This document shows, piece after piece, positions 1 through 5,498 of a DNA stretch of 5,506 nucleotides (position 1 is the first letter of the stretch; each line of letters begins with the position of its first letter). Made by a program: the position numbers and the translations under genes. Under the pieces are notes generated by a model, which did not search any database, was not told the DNA's origin, and saw nothing but the letters and a program-made list of their open reading frames with translations. The DNA is taken from NCBI GenBank assembly GCA_028699795.1, contig JAQVTZ010000121.1, positions 1-5,506 on the forward strand, given 5' to 3'. This DNA is from Clostridia bacterium. Lineage in GTDB: Bacteria > Bacillota > Clostridia > Christensenellales > DTU072.

Positions 1-936
1 GACGAGGGCAGAAAAACGGATACCTTGTCTACCGTCGCGCTCAAGCTTAAACAGGAAAACGACCGCAAGTCAGAACAAATCCGACTGCTCTATGTGGCAA
101 TGACCAGAGCAAGACAACATTTATTTGTTTCGGGCAAGCCGTCTTCCAAAACCTGTTTATTCCCCGACGAACCCAATTCGTTTGCAGGGTGGATTGCCTA
201 TGCAAAAAGTCACAATAACAATTTAAATCGATATTTTGTCAATCCCAAACCGCAAGAGCCCGAAATCACGGAAGACAAACACACATATTACCCCATGGAA
301 GCGAAACCAGTTCTCTTAGAAAAAGAGTATCCGCATATGGCTTCGACTAAGTTGAGTTGCAAATACAGCGTAAGTTCGTTGGGAAAGAAAAAAGAGGACC
401 CTGATACACTTCCCGCGTATACGCTCGACTACCAAAACGATTCTCACACCGATAATATTTTGTTGGGGACTGCGTATCATGCCATTTTGCAATATGCCAA
501 CTTCACGCGCAACACCCCCGAAGAAGTAAACCTACAGATAAAGCACCTTTTGGATACCAAAATGATAGAGTCGTTGCCCCATGGTTTCGATTACGCTGTA
601 ATGCACAAGGCTTTTGCCAATCCGCGTTTTGCGTTTTTATCCTTAGGGAAGTGCTATCGTGAACAACCTTTTATGCTTTATGTGCCCGCCTCAAAGGTGA
701 TCGATACCGAAAGCAATGATTCCGTGTTGGTGCAAGGCGTGATAGACTTTTTGTCGGTCGGTAAAGAAGCGGTTCTAATAGACTATAAATACACGCGTGC
801 TCCCCTTGATATCGTGCGCGCAAGATATCAAAAACAATTGGATATTTACACGCTCGCCGCAGAAAAAGCGCTCGGCATACGCATAGACCGTCGCGAAATC
901 TATCTCATCGGCCGTGACGAATTCGTTTTGTTGTAA
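1..936 (+). CDS. addA: ATP-dependent helicase/nuclease subunit A (AddA), C-terminal part; 5' end outside window
   Basis: This is the 3' end of a longer gene: the frame is open from base 1, leaving about 311 codons of a family usually near 1,150-1,250 aa. The first visible block is UvrD/Rep superfamily 1 helicase motif VI, LLYVAMTRAR (85-114), whose arginine contacts ATP. After a linker comes the RecB-type PD-(D/E)XK nuclease domain. It shows GTAYHAILQ with the conserved His (codon 478-480), QGVIDF with a metal-binding Asp (codon 745-747), LIDYK with the catalytic Asp and Lys (781-789), and the YQKQL...Y motif (826-849). All expected nuclease residues are present, so it should be active. In the family, AddA pairs with AddB to resect double-strand breaks up to Chi-like sites in the cytoplasm. 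AddB is not seen and would be expected upstream. RecB is less likely given the Gram-positive setting. No clear terminator follows the stop. Confidence 0.88.
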   Translation, partial: DEGRKTDTLSTVALKLKQENDRKSEQIRLLYVAMTRARQHLFVSGKPSSKTCLFPDEPNSFAGWIAYAKSHNNNLNRYFVNPKPQEPEITEDKHTYYPMEAKPVLLEKEYPHMASTKLSCKYSVSSLGKKKEDPDTLPAYTLDYQNDSHTDNILLGTAYHAILQYANFTRNTPEEVNLQIKHLLDTKMIESLPHGFDYAVMHKAFANPRFAFLSLGKCYREQPFMLYVPASKVIDTESNDSVLVQGVIDFLSVGKEAVLIDYKYTRAPLDIVRARYQKQLDIYTLAAEKALGIRIDRREIYLIGRDEFVLL

Positions 937-995
937 ATAAATCGCAAATAAAACGGTTATACTTCTTTATAAATATAATAAATTTAAATAAGGGG

Positions 996-1024
996 TTGCA
1001 AAAGAACAAACCTATGTGTATAAT
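996..1024 (+). promoter_or_regulatory. sigma-A-type promoter for the 387-aa membrane protein gene
   Basis: A -35 box TTGCAA (996-1001) is separated by exactly 17 bp from a perfect -10 box TATAAT (1019-1024). The upstream 957-990 stretch is very A+T rich and could act as an UP element. Transcription would start near 1031, giving a leader of about 24 nt with the ribosome binding site GAGGAG at 1043-1048, 6 nt before the ATG. Found by reading the sequence only; no start-site data. Confidence 0.75.
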
Positions 1025-1054
1025 AGTTTTATCTAGTATCTTGAGGAGAGAGTT

Positions 1055-2218
1055 ATGGATTGGTTAGATACTCTTATCAGAGGCATTGCGGATTTTATGA
1101 ATACCAAGTTGGACTTTCTTAGCTTGGGCGATTACTCGCCGGCGATTTATATTGCGGTGGCAGGTGTTATCGGCGTGCTGCTCGCATTTTTTATTGCCCT
1201 TATCGCAAATAGCGCAAGCAAAGCAAAAAAGTTCCGCAATTACTTAGAAGACACCAAGGCCTATGTAAATAAACTACAAGTCGTAGACGAAAACAATGTC
1301 GACATGCTTTATGACAAAATTAAAAGCATGCCCCGTCCTGTCACGACAGGCTGGTCTGCTTTTATGTCGCAACAGACGGGTTACCCTTCGGACTACATAA
1401 CAGAAAAAGAGTGTTTGGACGAGCGCAAAAGCGGCATCGGTTTTCATGCAGGCAGAGGGTTCTTTAGGCTGGCAAGCATTATCATCATTTGTCTTTGCGC
1501 CGCTCTTTCGGCCATCGCTTGTTTGGACCTTATAAAGACCCCCGGGCTTACCAACGCGACCGCGGTTTCTATTACCGTATTGGCAACGGTATGCGCGCCC
1601 GTACTGTTTTTTGCGATTTTCTGCGCCGTGCTTCATGCGGTATCCAAAAAGTCTTATCGTAAATTGTCGGCCTCATTTTTAGGCTTCCAAGATGCGCTAG
1701 ACAGCGCGGTAACTATTTTCCGCGAAGAACAAGACGAATTCGTATCCGAAAACATCGAAGAAATTAACAGCGCAATAGAAGAAATTCTCGCCAACAAACT
1801 TAACAATACCGAAGTGATAGAACTTGTCACCACACCCAAACTTGAAGAAGAAGATATCCCTGCGGAAGCGCCCCAAGACGAAACACCTGCCGAAGAGCCC
1901 GCAACGCAAGAATCAGCGCCGAAGCCTGCACCGGCTCCTGCACCAGCCCCTGTGGCCGCGCAAGAACCTGCGCCCATAGCCCAATCCGAACCTGTCGCCG
2001 CAGCTCAACTCAGCGAAGATGACCGCAAAGGACAACTATTGGTACAATTGGTTTATATCGTCGAGAGCGCGGTATCGGATCCCAATTCCGACACCCAAAG
2101 CATTAACGAACTGGCAGAGTTGCTCTATAACCACATGATAAGCGGCAACTATGACACGCCAGAAGAACACGAAATATTTGTGATATGCCTCAATATACTT
2201 GCGCAATATAAAAAATAA
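1055..2218 (+). CDS. Membrane protein of unknown function with three predicted TM segments and a Pro/Ala-rich acidic tail
   Basis: I do not recognise the family. The 387-aa product has an N-terminal possibly amphipathic stretch (1-23), a membrane segment at about 29-51, a soluble loop at about 52-136, two closely spaced membrane segments at about 137-160 and 168-195, and a long tail. Basic residues after segment 1 (SKAKKFR) and segment 3 (SKKSYRK) put the loop and tail in the cytoplasm and the N-terminus outside. The tail begins with an acidic, helical, possibly coiled-coil stretch (about 205-265). A low-complexity Glu/Pro/Ala linker follows (about 265-315, with PAPAPAPAP at 291-299), then a compact, probably helical C-terminal domain (about 316-387). 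The segment layout resembles TolQ/ExbB/MotA channel subunits, but I see no convincing family motif and no ExbD/MotB partner, so that is topology only. It has its own promoter and a strong GAGGAG site 6 nt before ATG, so it is probably a single-gene transcript or shared with the downstream corA. Confidence 0.85.
   Translation: MDWLDTLIRGIADFMNTKLDFLSLGDYSPAIYIAVAGVIGVLLAFFIALIANSASKAKKFRNYLEDTKAYVNKLQVVDENNVDMLYDKIKSMPRPVTTGWSAFMSQQTGYPSDYITEKECLDERKSGIGFHAGRGFFRLASIIIICLCAALSAIACLDLIKTPGLTNATAVSITVLATVCAPVLFFAIFCAVLHAVSKKSYRKLSASFLGFQDALDSAVTIFREEQDEFVSENIEEINSAIEEILANKLNNTEVIELVTTPKLEEEDIPAEAPQDETPAEEPATQESAPKPAPAPAPAPVAAQEPAPIAQSEPVAAAQLSEDDRKGQLLVQLVYIVESAVSDPNSDTQSINELAELLYNHMISGNYDTPEEHEIFVICLNILAQYKK
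1918..1959 (+). repeat. Pro-Ala low-complexity repeat inside the membrane protein gene
   Basis: An imperfect six-base repeat of the form CC(T/G)GC(A/T/C) encodes alternating Pro and Ala (PAPAPAPAP) within a wider Glu/Pro/Ala region. Such Pro-Ala runs usually form stiff extended linkers that space two domains. Here it separates the membrane/coiled part from the C-terminal domain. It keeps the reading frame and may vary in length between strains. Confidence 0.6.
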
Positions 2219-2227
2219 GAGAGAAAT

Positions 2228-2272
2228 ATGGACACCGACCCTTTAAGTAGAAAGTTGAAACATACCAAATAA
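2228..2272 (+). other. 14-codon mini-ORF between the membrane protein gene and corA (doubtful)
   Basis: ATG at 2228 opens a frame encoding MDTDPLSRKLKHTK and closing with TAA at 2270-2272. A purine-rich GAGAGA (2219-2224) just after the preceding stop could serve as a weak ribosome binding site. It lies upstream of the corA hairpin, the position of a leader peptide, but the peptide has only one Pro and no run of a regulatory amino acid. It may be a chance frame; it is listed because it occupies an otherwise empty gap. Confidence 0.2.
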
Positions 2273-2297
2273 CCGTATCCTAAAGCATAGCTTCTCG

Positions 2298-2327
2298 AGG
2301 GATATGGTTTCATATCCCTTTATTTAT
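2298..2327 (+). terminator. Hairpin in the corA 5' region: weak terminator or attenuator
   Basis: A 9-bp perfect stem (2298-2306 with 2311-2319, arms AGGGATATG and CATATCCCT) closes a 4-nt loop GTTT. It is followed by a T-rich tail broken by A residues (2319-2327). It sits 80 nt after the stop of the membrane protein gene and 19 nt before the corA start site region. It could end transcription from upstream, or modulate read-through into corA. The A/T-rich stem and interrupted T tract make it weaker than the terminator at 3367-3397. Confidence 0.45.
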
Positions 2328-2332
2328 CTAAC

Positions 2333-2338
2333 GAGGAG
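2333..2338 (+). promoter_or_regulatory. Ribosome binding site that fixes the corA start
   Basis: GAGGAG lies 7 nt before the ATG at 2346. The in-frame ATG or GTG codons further upstream (2304, 2307) fall inside the hairpin stem and have no Shine-Dalgarno sequence, and the 14 extra residues they would add do not look like CorA. The start at 2346 is therefore preferred. Confidence 0.8.
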
Positions 2339-2345
2339 ACAACCT

Positions 2346-3305
2346 ATGCTGCAAATCTTTCAAACTACAAACAGCATGCTCAAAGAGCTGCAAACAGAAT
2401 TTTCGGGCGGCATCAACCTTAAGAATTGCTGGATTCATCTTACCAACCCGACAGACAAAGAGAGCGAGCTTATCATTCGCACAACGGGGATTCCCGAAGA
2501 TATGCTCAAAGCAGCTTTAGACGAAGAAGAGAGAGCGCGTATCGAGTACGACGACGGTTGCACCCTTGTTTTATTTGACATTCCCATTATCGAAGAAGAA
2601 AGTTCTTATTTCAGTTATTCTACCATGCCTCTTGCGGCAATTATGACGAAAGATTGTCTTGTAACAGTCTGCCTCAAAGAAAACTCCATCATTCACCAAT
2701 TTATCAATGGACGGATCAAAAATCTGGACACCCTAAAGCGTGAGCGTTTTTTGTATATGTTGCTTTACTCGGCGCATATTAAATTTTTGCAATACCTCAA
2801 ACAAATAGACAAGTCTAGCCAACGCATACAACTCGAGTTGCACCGTTCTACCAAAAATAAAGAGCTTATCCAACTTCTCGACCTCGAGAATTCTCTGGTT
2901 TACTTTTCTACTTCGCTAAGAGCGAACGGGATTATTATCGAAAAACTAATTCGTATGGACAACAAAAAGGTGGAAGAAGACACCGAGCTATTGGAAGATG
3001 TCGCAATCGAAAACCGTCAGGCAATCGAAATGAGCAACATATACCGCGAAATACTTTCGGGCACAATGGATGCTTATGCCTCGGTTATTTCCAACAACCT
3101 CAATATTATCATGAAAGTGCTGACAACGCTTACCGTGATACTCGCGGTACCTACGCTAACTGCTTCTTATTGGGGCATGAACACAGGGGTGCCGTTCGAA
3201 GGAAAATTATGGGGCTTTTGGGTAGTCTTTGGGATTTCAATGGTGCTTACGGGTATTTGCGCCTTCTTTATCATGAGAGGCAAGACCACCCGTCCCAGAA
3301 AGTAA
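2346..3305 (+). CDS. corA: CorA-family magnesium/divalent cation transporter
   Basis: The 319-aa product has the standard CorA architecture. An N-terminal cytoplasmic domain begins with W-I-H-L-T-N-P-T (29-36) and LDEEERARIEYDDG (58-71), both typical of the family's alpha/beta funnel domain. A long charged helical region (about 120-255) follows, then two C-terminal membrane segments (about 256-276 and 289-309). The signature GMN selectivity motif is at 277-279, in the form YWGMNTGVPF, at the end of the first membrane segment. The family forms homopentamers in the cytoplasmic membrane that conduct Mg2+, and in some members Co2+, Ni2+ or Zn2+; the exact metal cannot be read from the sequence. 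The short basic C-terminus (RGKTTRPRK) lies in the cytoplasm. The length is normal and no residue of the motif is missing. A hairpin precedes the gene and a strong terminator follows it, so it may be transcribed alone or by read-through from the upstream membrane protein gene. Confidence 0.92.
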   Translation: MLQIFQTTNSMLKELQTEFSGGINLKNCWIHLTNPTDKESELIIRTTGIPEDMLKAALDEEERARIEYDDGCTLVLFDIPIIEEESSYFSYSTMPLAAIMTKDCLVTVCLKENSIIHQFINGRIKNLDTLKRERFLYMLLYSAHIKFLQYLKQIDKSSQRIQLELHRSTKNKELIQLLDLENSLVYFSTSLRANGIIIEKLIRMDNKKVEEDTELLEDVAIENRQAIEMSNIYREILSGTMDAYASVISNNLNIIMKVLTTLTVILAVPTLTASYWGMNTGVPFEGKLWGFWVVFGISMVLTGICAFFIMRGKTTRPRK

Positions 3306-3366
3306 GTGGTAACAAACGCAAAACTTTATGTTTCCAATATCCTCGCGATAAATATAGATGAATAAG

Positions 3367-3397
3367 AAACCCGTATAGATTATCTGTACGGGTTTTT
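3367..3397 (+). terminator. Rho-independent terminator of corA, probably bidirectional
   Basis: The arms AAACCCGTA (3367-3375) and TACGGGTTT (3387-3395) pair perfectly. The pairing continues inward through a T-G wobble and AGA/TCT to a 3-nt loop, giving a stem of about 13 bp. On the + strand it runs into TTTTT (3393-3397). On the - strand the same hairpin is followed by TTTCTTATT, so it can also stop the minus-strand aroC-ymfI transcript, whose last stop codon is about 42 nt away. It lies between two converging genes, as expected for a shared terminator. Confidence 0.85.
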
Positions 3398-3439
3398 GCG
3401 GTAATTCATTGTAAATAGAGGTGCCCAATTTGTCATTTC

Positions 3440-4168
3440 CTAAGTCAGCCCTCCGTCTACTGCAAGCGTTTGCCCCGTGATAAAGCCGGCGTTGTCCGAG
3501 GCAAGAAAATAAACTGCTTCGGCGATATCTTGCGGTGTGCCCATACGGCAAAGAGGAGTAGATTCTATAATAGACTCTATCGAAAGTTTGTCTACGGGTT
3601 GGTTCATCGGGGTGTCAATAAGGCCCGGGGAAACACAATTAACGGTAATTCCGGAGGGGCCAAGTTCTTTGGCAAGCGCTTTGGTAAACCCTATAAGCCC
3701 CGCTTTCGCGGCCGAATACGGCACTTCGCAAGAAGCGCCTATACTGCCCCACATACTGCCGATATTGATGATTCGTCCCCATTTTTTGCTTACCATGTAC
3801 GGGATAAGTGTTTTTGTAAGGAGCATCGCGCCTTTCAGGTTCACATCCAATAAATCGCTTAGTTCGCTGTCTTGGAAATCCGTAAACAGTTTGATTTGTG
3901 ATTCGCCCGCATTGTTTACTAAAATATCGGCGCCGCCAAAACGCGCGATTATTTGTTTTGCTGCTTCTTTTATGTCGAGAGGATTTTTTAGGTCAGCGTA
4001 AATAGAAAGTATGTCGCAAAAAGCCGTAAGTTCTTTGCAAATTACCTCTGCTTTTGCAACGCTTTTGCAATAGCAAATAACGACATTGTAGCCGCATTTT
4101 GCAAACTTACGGGCAATTGCGCTGCCGATGCCGCCCGCCCCGCCTGTGATAACTACTGTCTTTTTCAT
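3440..4168 (-). CDS. ymfI: SDR-family oxidoreductase, probably elongation factor P 5-aminopentanone reductase (YmfI type)
   Basis: The 242-aa product is a complete classical short-chain dehydrogenase/reductase. It shows the cofactor motif TGGAGGIG (8-15), NNAG (85-88), catalytic Asn110 in DVNLKG, Ser138, Tyr151 and Lys155 (YSAAK), and the C-terminal FITGQ..AVDGG. The block SMWGSIGASCEVPYSAAKAG (138-157), followed by TKALAKELGPS, matches what I know of bacillar and clostridial YmfI proteins rather than generic FabG. In Bacillus subtilis YmfI reduces the 5-aminopentanone modification on a lysine of elongation factor P, using NADPH. The usual Arg of TGxxRGIG is Gly12 here, so cofactor preference is uncertain, although Lys35-Ser36 after the second strand could hold the NADPH phosphate. 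A FabG or other SDR role remains possible. The gene starts 32 nt after aroC with no terminator between, so it is probably the second gene of that operon. The start is set by MKKTVVITGG; an AGGA lies only 1 nt before ATG and GGGA 11 nt before it, an unusual arrangement. Confidence 0.8.
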   Translation of the reverse strand: MKKTVVITGGAGGIGSAIARKFAKCGYNVVICYCKSVAKAEVICKELTAFCDILSIYADLKNPLDIKEAAKQIIARFGGADILVNNAGESQIKLFTDFQDSELSDLLDVNLKGAMLLTKTLIPYMVSKKWGRIINIGSMWGSIGASCEVPYSAAKAGLIGFTKALAKELGPSGITVNCVSPGLIDTPMNQPVDKLSIESIIESTPLCRMGTPQDIAEAVYFLASDNAGFITGQTLAVDGGLT

Positions 4169-4190
4169 TTCCTAATTATTCCCGTATTTA

Positions 4191-4204
4191 GTAGCTATAG
4201 CTAC
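4191..4204. repeat. Perfect 14-bp palindrome over the aroC stop codon
   Basis: GTAGCTATAGCTAC reads the same on both strands and covers the aroC TAG stop (4201-4203 on the minus strand) and the start of the aroC-ymfI gap. With no loop it would fold poorly as RNA. It could be a protein site or chance; no T tract follows. Confidence 0.4.
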
Positions 4205-5292
4205 AGAATATGTCTATATCCGACACCTTCGAGATAGGTATCCAGTACAGCTACCGCAATCGCGCTGGTCACTACAATATTGGCGCGGGGAACGAGGCAG
4301 GGGACATGGGCGCCTTTAATTGAGATATCTACAATTCGGTTTTTGATAAAATCCAATGTCTTTTGGGGCTGGCTGATAGAAGGCGTCGGCTTAAAATCCG
4401 TTGTCACAAGGATTGGCATGCCGTTGGACATTCCGCCGTTTAAGCCGCCGTTATTATTGGAAGAGGTCTTTACTTCGCCGTCGGGGCCCGATACAAAGCA
4501 ATCGTTTACGGTACTTCCTCGCGCATGGGCGAACATGTGTCCCAACCCGAAGCCTACGCCTTTTACTGCGGGAATCGAGAAGAGGATAGACGCGATTTTG
4601 CTTTCCATATTGTCGAAAATGGGACTGCCGAAGCCTGCCGGCATCCCGACGACCGCGCTTTCTACTGAGCCGCCTATCGAGTCGCCCGTTGCTTTGATGC
4701 CCATTAACAGCGATACCATACGCTTACGCGCTTCGGGAGAAATAGTGGCAAGGGGGCTGGAATTCAGTCTTTCGATAAGTAGCTCGGGGATATCCGCGTC
4801 AAATCTTTCGTCGTAAATATCGCCGATACATTTAATATGAGACACGACTTCAATACCTGCGGTAGACAGGTAATCTGCGCACATGGTACCCAGAAAGACT
4901 AAGGGTGCCGTCACACGGCCCGAGCGGTGTCCGCCGCCATTATGGTCTGCGGCATTATTATAACGGCTATCCACAGCGTAATCGGCTTGAGAAGGGCGAA
5001 GGATGCCGTCTATGAACTCGGTGACATTATAATCTTTATTGGCGAAAACCACCGTAATCGGCGCGCCATTGGTCACACCGTTGGTGATTCCGCTTAAAAT
5101 TTTGGGGCGCTCTTCTTCTTTGCGCGCTTGGGTAAAGTTGTTGCCGCCCTGCCTTAGCTTGAGTGCAAGCTTGATACGGTCCAAGTTGAGCGGCACGCCT
5201 GCGGGAAAGTTGTGCAAAGTGCCTCCCACGACCTGTCCGTGTGACTCCCCAAAAAGCGATATTTTTAGATTGGATCCCCAGATAGAACTCAT
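4201..5292 (-). CDS. aroC: Chorismate synthase
   Basis: The 363-aa product carries the chorismate synthase signatures in order: FGESHGQVVGG with catalytic His18 (14-24), RQGGNNFTQARKEE and ILSGITNGVTNGAPI (48-79), NGGGHRSGRVTAP with the second catalytic His122 (118-130), VVGMPAGFGSPIFDN (214-228), and NNNGGLNGGMSNGMPI followed by KPTPSI (279-306). It converts 5-enolpyruvylshikimate-3-phosphate to chorismate, the last shared step toward Phe, Tyr, Trp and folate, in the cytoplasm with reduced FMN as cofactor; the family works as a tetramer. Length is normal and both histidines are present. The start at 5292 is chosen because MSSIWG is the usual N-terminus and GGAGG (5297-5301) lies 4 nt upstream; an in-frame ATG at 5328 would add 12 residues and lacks a ribosome binding site. 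It is the first gene of a probable aroC-ymfI operon driven by the promoter at 5408-5436. No other shikimate gene is in the window. Confidence 0.96.
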   Translation of the reverse strand: MSSIWGSNLKISLFGESHGQVVGGTLHNFPAGVPLNLDRIKLALKLRQGGNNFTQARKEEERPKILSGITNGVTNGAPITVVFANKDYNVTEFIDGILRPSQADYAVDSRYNNAADHNGGGHRSGRVTAPLVFLGTMCADYLSTAGIEVVSHIKCIGDIYDERFDADIPELLIERLNSSPLATISPEARKRMVSLLMGIKATGDSIGGSVESAVVGMPAGFGSPIFDNMESKIASILFSIPAVKGVGFGLGHMFAHARGSTVNDCFVSGPDGEVKTSSNNNGGLNGGMSNGMPILVTTDFKPTPSISQPQKTLDFIKNRIVDISIKGAHVPCLVPRANIVVTSAIAVAVLDTYLEGVGYRHIL

Positions 5293-5296
5293 GATG

Positions 5297-5301
5297 CCTC
5301 C
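5297..5301 (-). promoter_or_regulatory. Ribosome binding site that fixes the aroC start
   Basis: GGAGG on the minus strand ends 4 nt before ATG at 5292. It sits immediately after the stop codon (5303-5305) of a short upstream frame. It favours 5292 over the in-frame ATG at 5328, which would place this site inside the coding sequence. Confidence 0.8.
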
Positions 5302-5302
5302 A

Positions 5303-5356
5303 TTATTGTAGGTGACCGTAAACAGCATAGTTTATTAACTGCCTATTCACGGACAT
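5303..5356 (-). other. 17-codon upstream ORF in the aroC leader (doubtful)
   Basis: ATG at 5356 encodes MSVNRQLINYAVYGHLQ and ends with TAA directly before the aroC ribosome binding site. Its position, between the leader hairpin and aroC, is that of a translationally coupled leader peptide. It contains two Tyr but no Trp or Phe, and has no visible Shine-Dalgarno sequence, so expression is unproven. Confidence 0.2.
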
Positions 5357-5358
5357 TT

Positions 5359-5388
5359 GCGGCTTATCGGCCTTATGCCGAAAACCGC
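5359..5388 (-). promoter_or_regulatory. Bulged hairpin in the aroC 5' leader
   Basis: On the minus strand the arms GCGGTTT-TCGGC and GCCGA-(T)-AAGCCGC pair over 12 bp, with one bulged T and one T-G wobble, around the loop ATAAG. It lies about 12 nt after the predicted transcription start and 67 nt before the aroC ATG. No T tract follows, so it is not a simple terminator. It may stabilise the mRNA 5' end or be part of a regulatory fold. I do not see the T-box AGGGTGG-ACCGCG core, so a T-box is not supported. Confidence 0.5.
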
Positions 5389-5407
5389 GCTGATTTTCTT
5401 CTTTTCA

Positions 5408-5436
5408 ATTATATAACTCTATCCCTTTTAAGTCAA
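5408..5436 (-). promoter_or_regulatory. Sigma-A-type promoter for aroC-ymfI
   Basis: On the minus strand a -35 box TTGACT (5436-5431) and a perfect -10 box TATAAT (5413-5408) are separated by 17 bp. The predicted start near 5400 gives a leader of about 110 nt. An imperfect dyad (5437-5476) abuts the -35 box on its upstream side. Confidence 0.85.
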
Positions 5437-5476
5437 TTCCCAAACCAAACAACTTTAAGTATGTTTGTTTTGGAAA
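5437..5476. promoter_or_regulatory. Imperfect 15-bp inverted repeat between divergent promoters, candidate operator
   Basis: The arms TTCCCAAACCAAACA (5437-5451) and TGTTTGTTTTGGAAA (5462-5476) match as an inverted repeat at 13 of 15 positions, around a 10-nt centre that includes CTTTAAG. The element starts one base upstream of the aroC -35 box and overlaps the -35 of a candidate rightward promoter. The symmetry and position suggest a binding site for a dimeric regulator. Which regulator cannot be told. Confidence 0.45.
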
Positions 5477-5498
5477 ACCTATGGAACTACTTTATAAA
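5470..5498 (+). promoter_or_regulatory. Candidate rightward promoter for a gene beyond the window
   Basis: TTGGAA (5470-5475, 4 of 6 to consensus) and TATAAA (5493-5498, 5 of 6) are separated by 17 bp on the + strand. The predicted start falls near the last base of the window, so no gene can be seen to support it. The -35 overlaps the right arm of the dyad. Confidence 0.35.

Noticed and set aside
937..995. Terminator for addA in the A/T-rich gap
   Set aside because: Only short A/T stems such as TTTAT/ATAAA are present, without a G/C stem followed by a T tract.
1654..1977. Minus-strand open frame of 107 codons rich in Gly, Ala and Ser
   Set aside because: It is the antisense of the Glu/Pro/Ala-rich tail of the membrane protein; its composition follows directly from that repeat, and it has no ribosome binding site or family motif.
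2272..2279. ACCGTATC here and again at 5499-5506, as if a repeated element
   Set aside because: Only 8 bp match exactly and the flanks differ; chance is a sufficient explanation.
2255..2281. Possible corA promoter TTGAAA (2255-2260) with TATCCT (2276-2281)
   Set aside because: The spacer is only 15 bp and the -10 box matches 4 of 6 positions, which is too weak to list as a feature.
2304..2345. Upstream extension of corA by 14 codons
   Set aside because: The extension runs through the hairpin arm, has no Shine-Dalgarno sequence, and the ATG at 2346 has an excellent GAGGAG site 7 nt before it.
3470..4001. Plus-strand open frames of 127 and 154 codons opposite the SDR gene
   Set aside because: The minus-strand frame has a full set of SDR catalytic motifs, and the plus-strand products show no recognisable domain.
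4280..5311. Plus-strand open frames of 178, 62 and 90 codons opposite aroC
   Set aside because: They are shadows of a gene with all chorismate synthase signatures; a long antisense frame is common opposite conserved genes with this codon use.
5359..5388. T-box or known riboswitch in the aroC leader
   Set aside because: The leader is short and lacks the conserved T-box antiterminator core and a terminator; the hairpin alone does not justify a riboswitch class.
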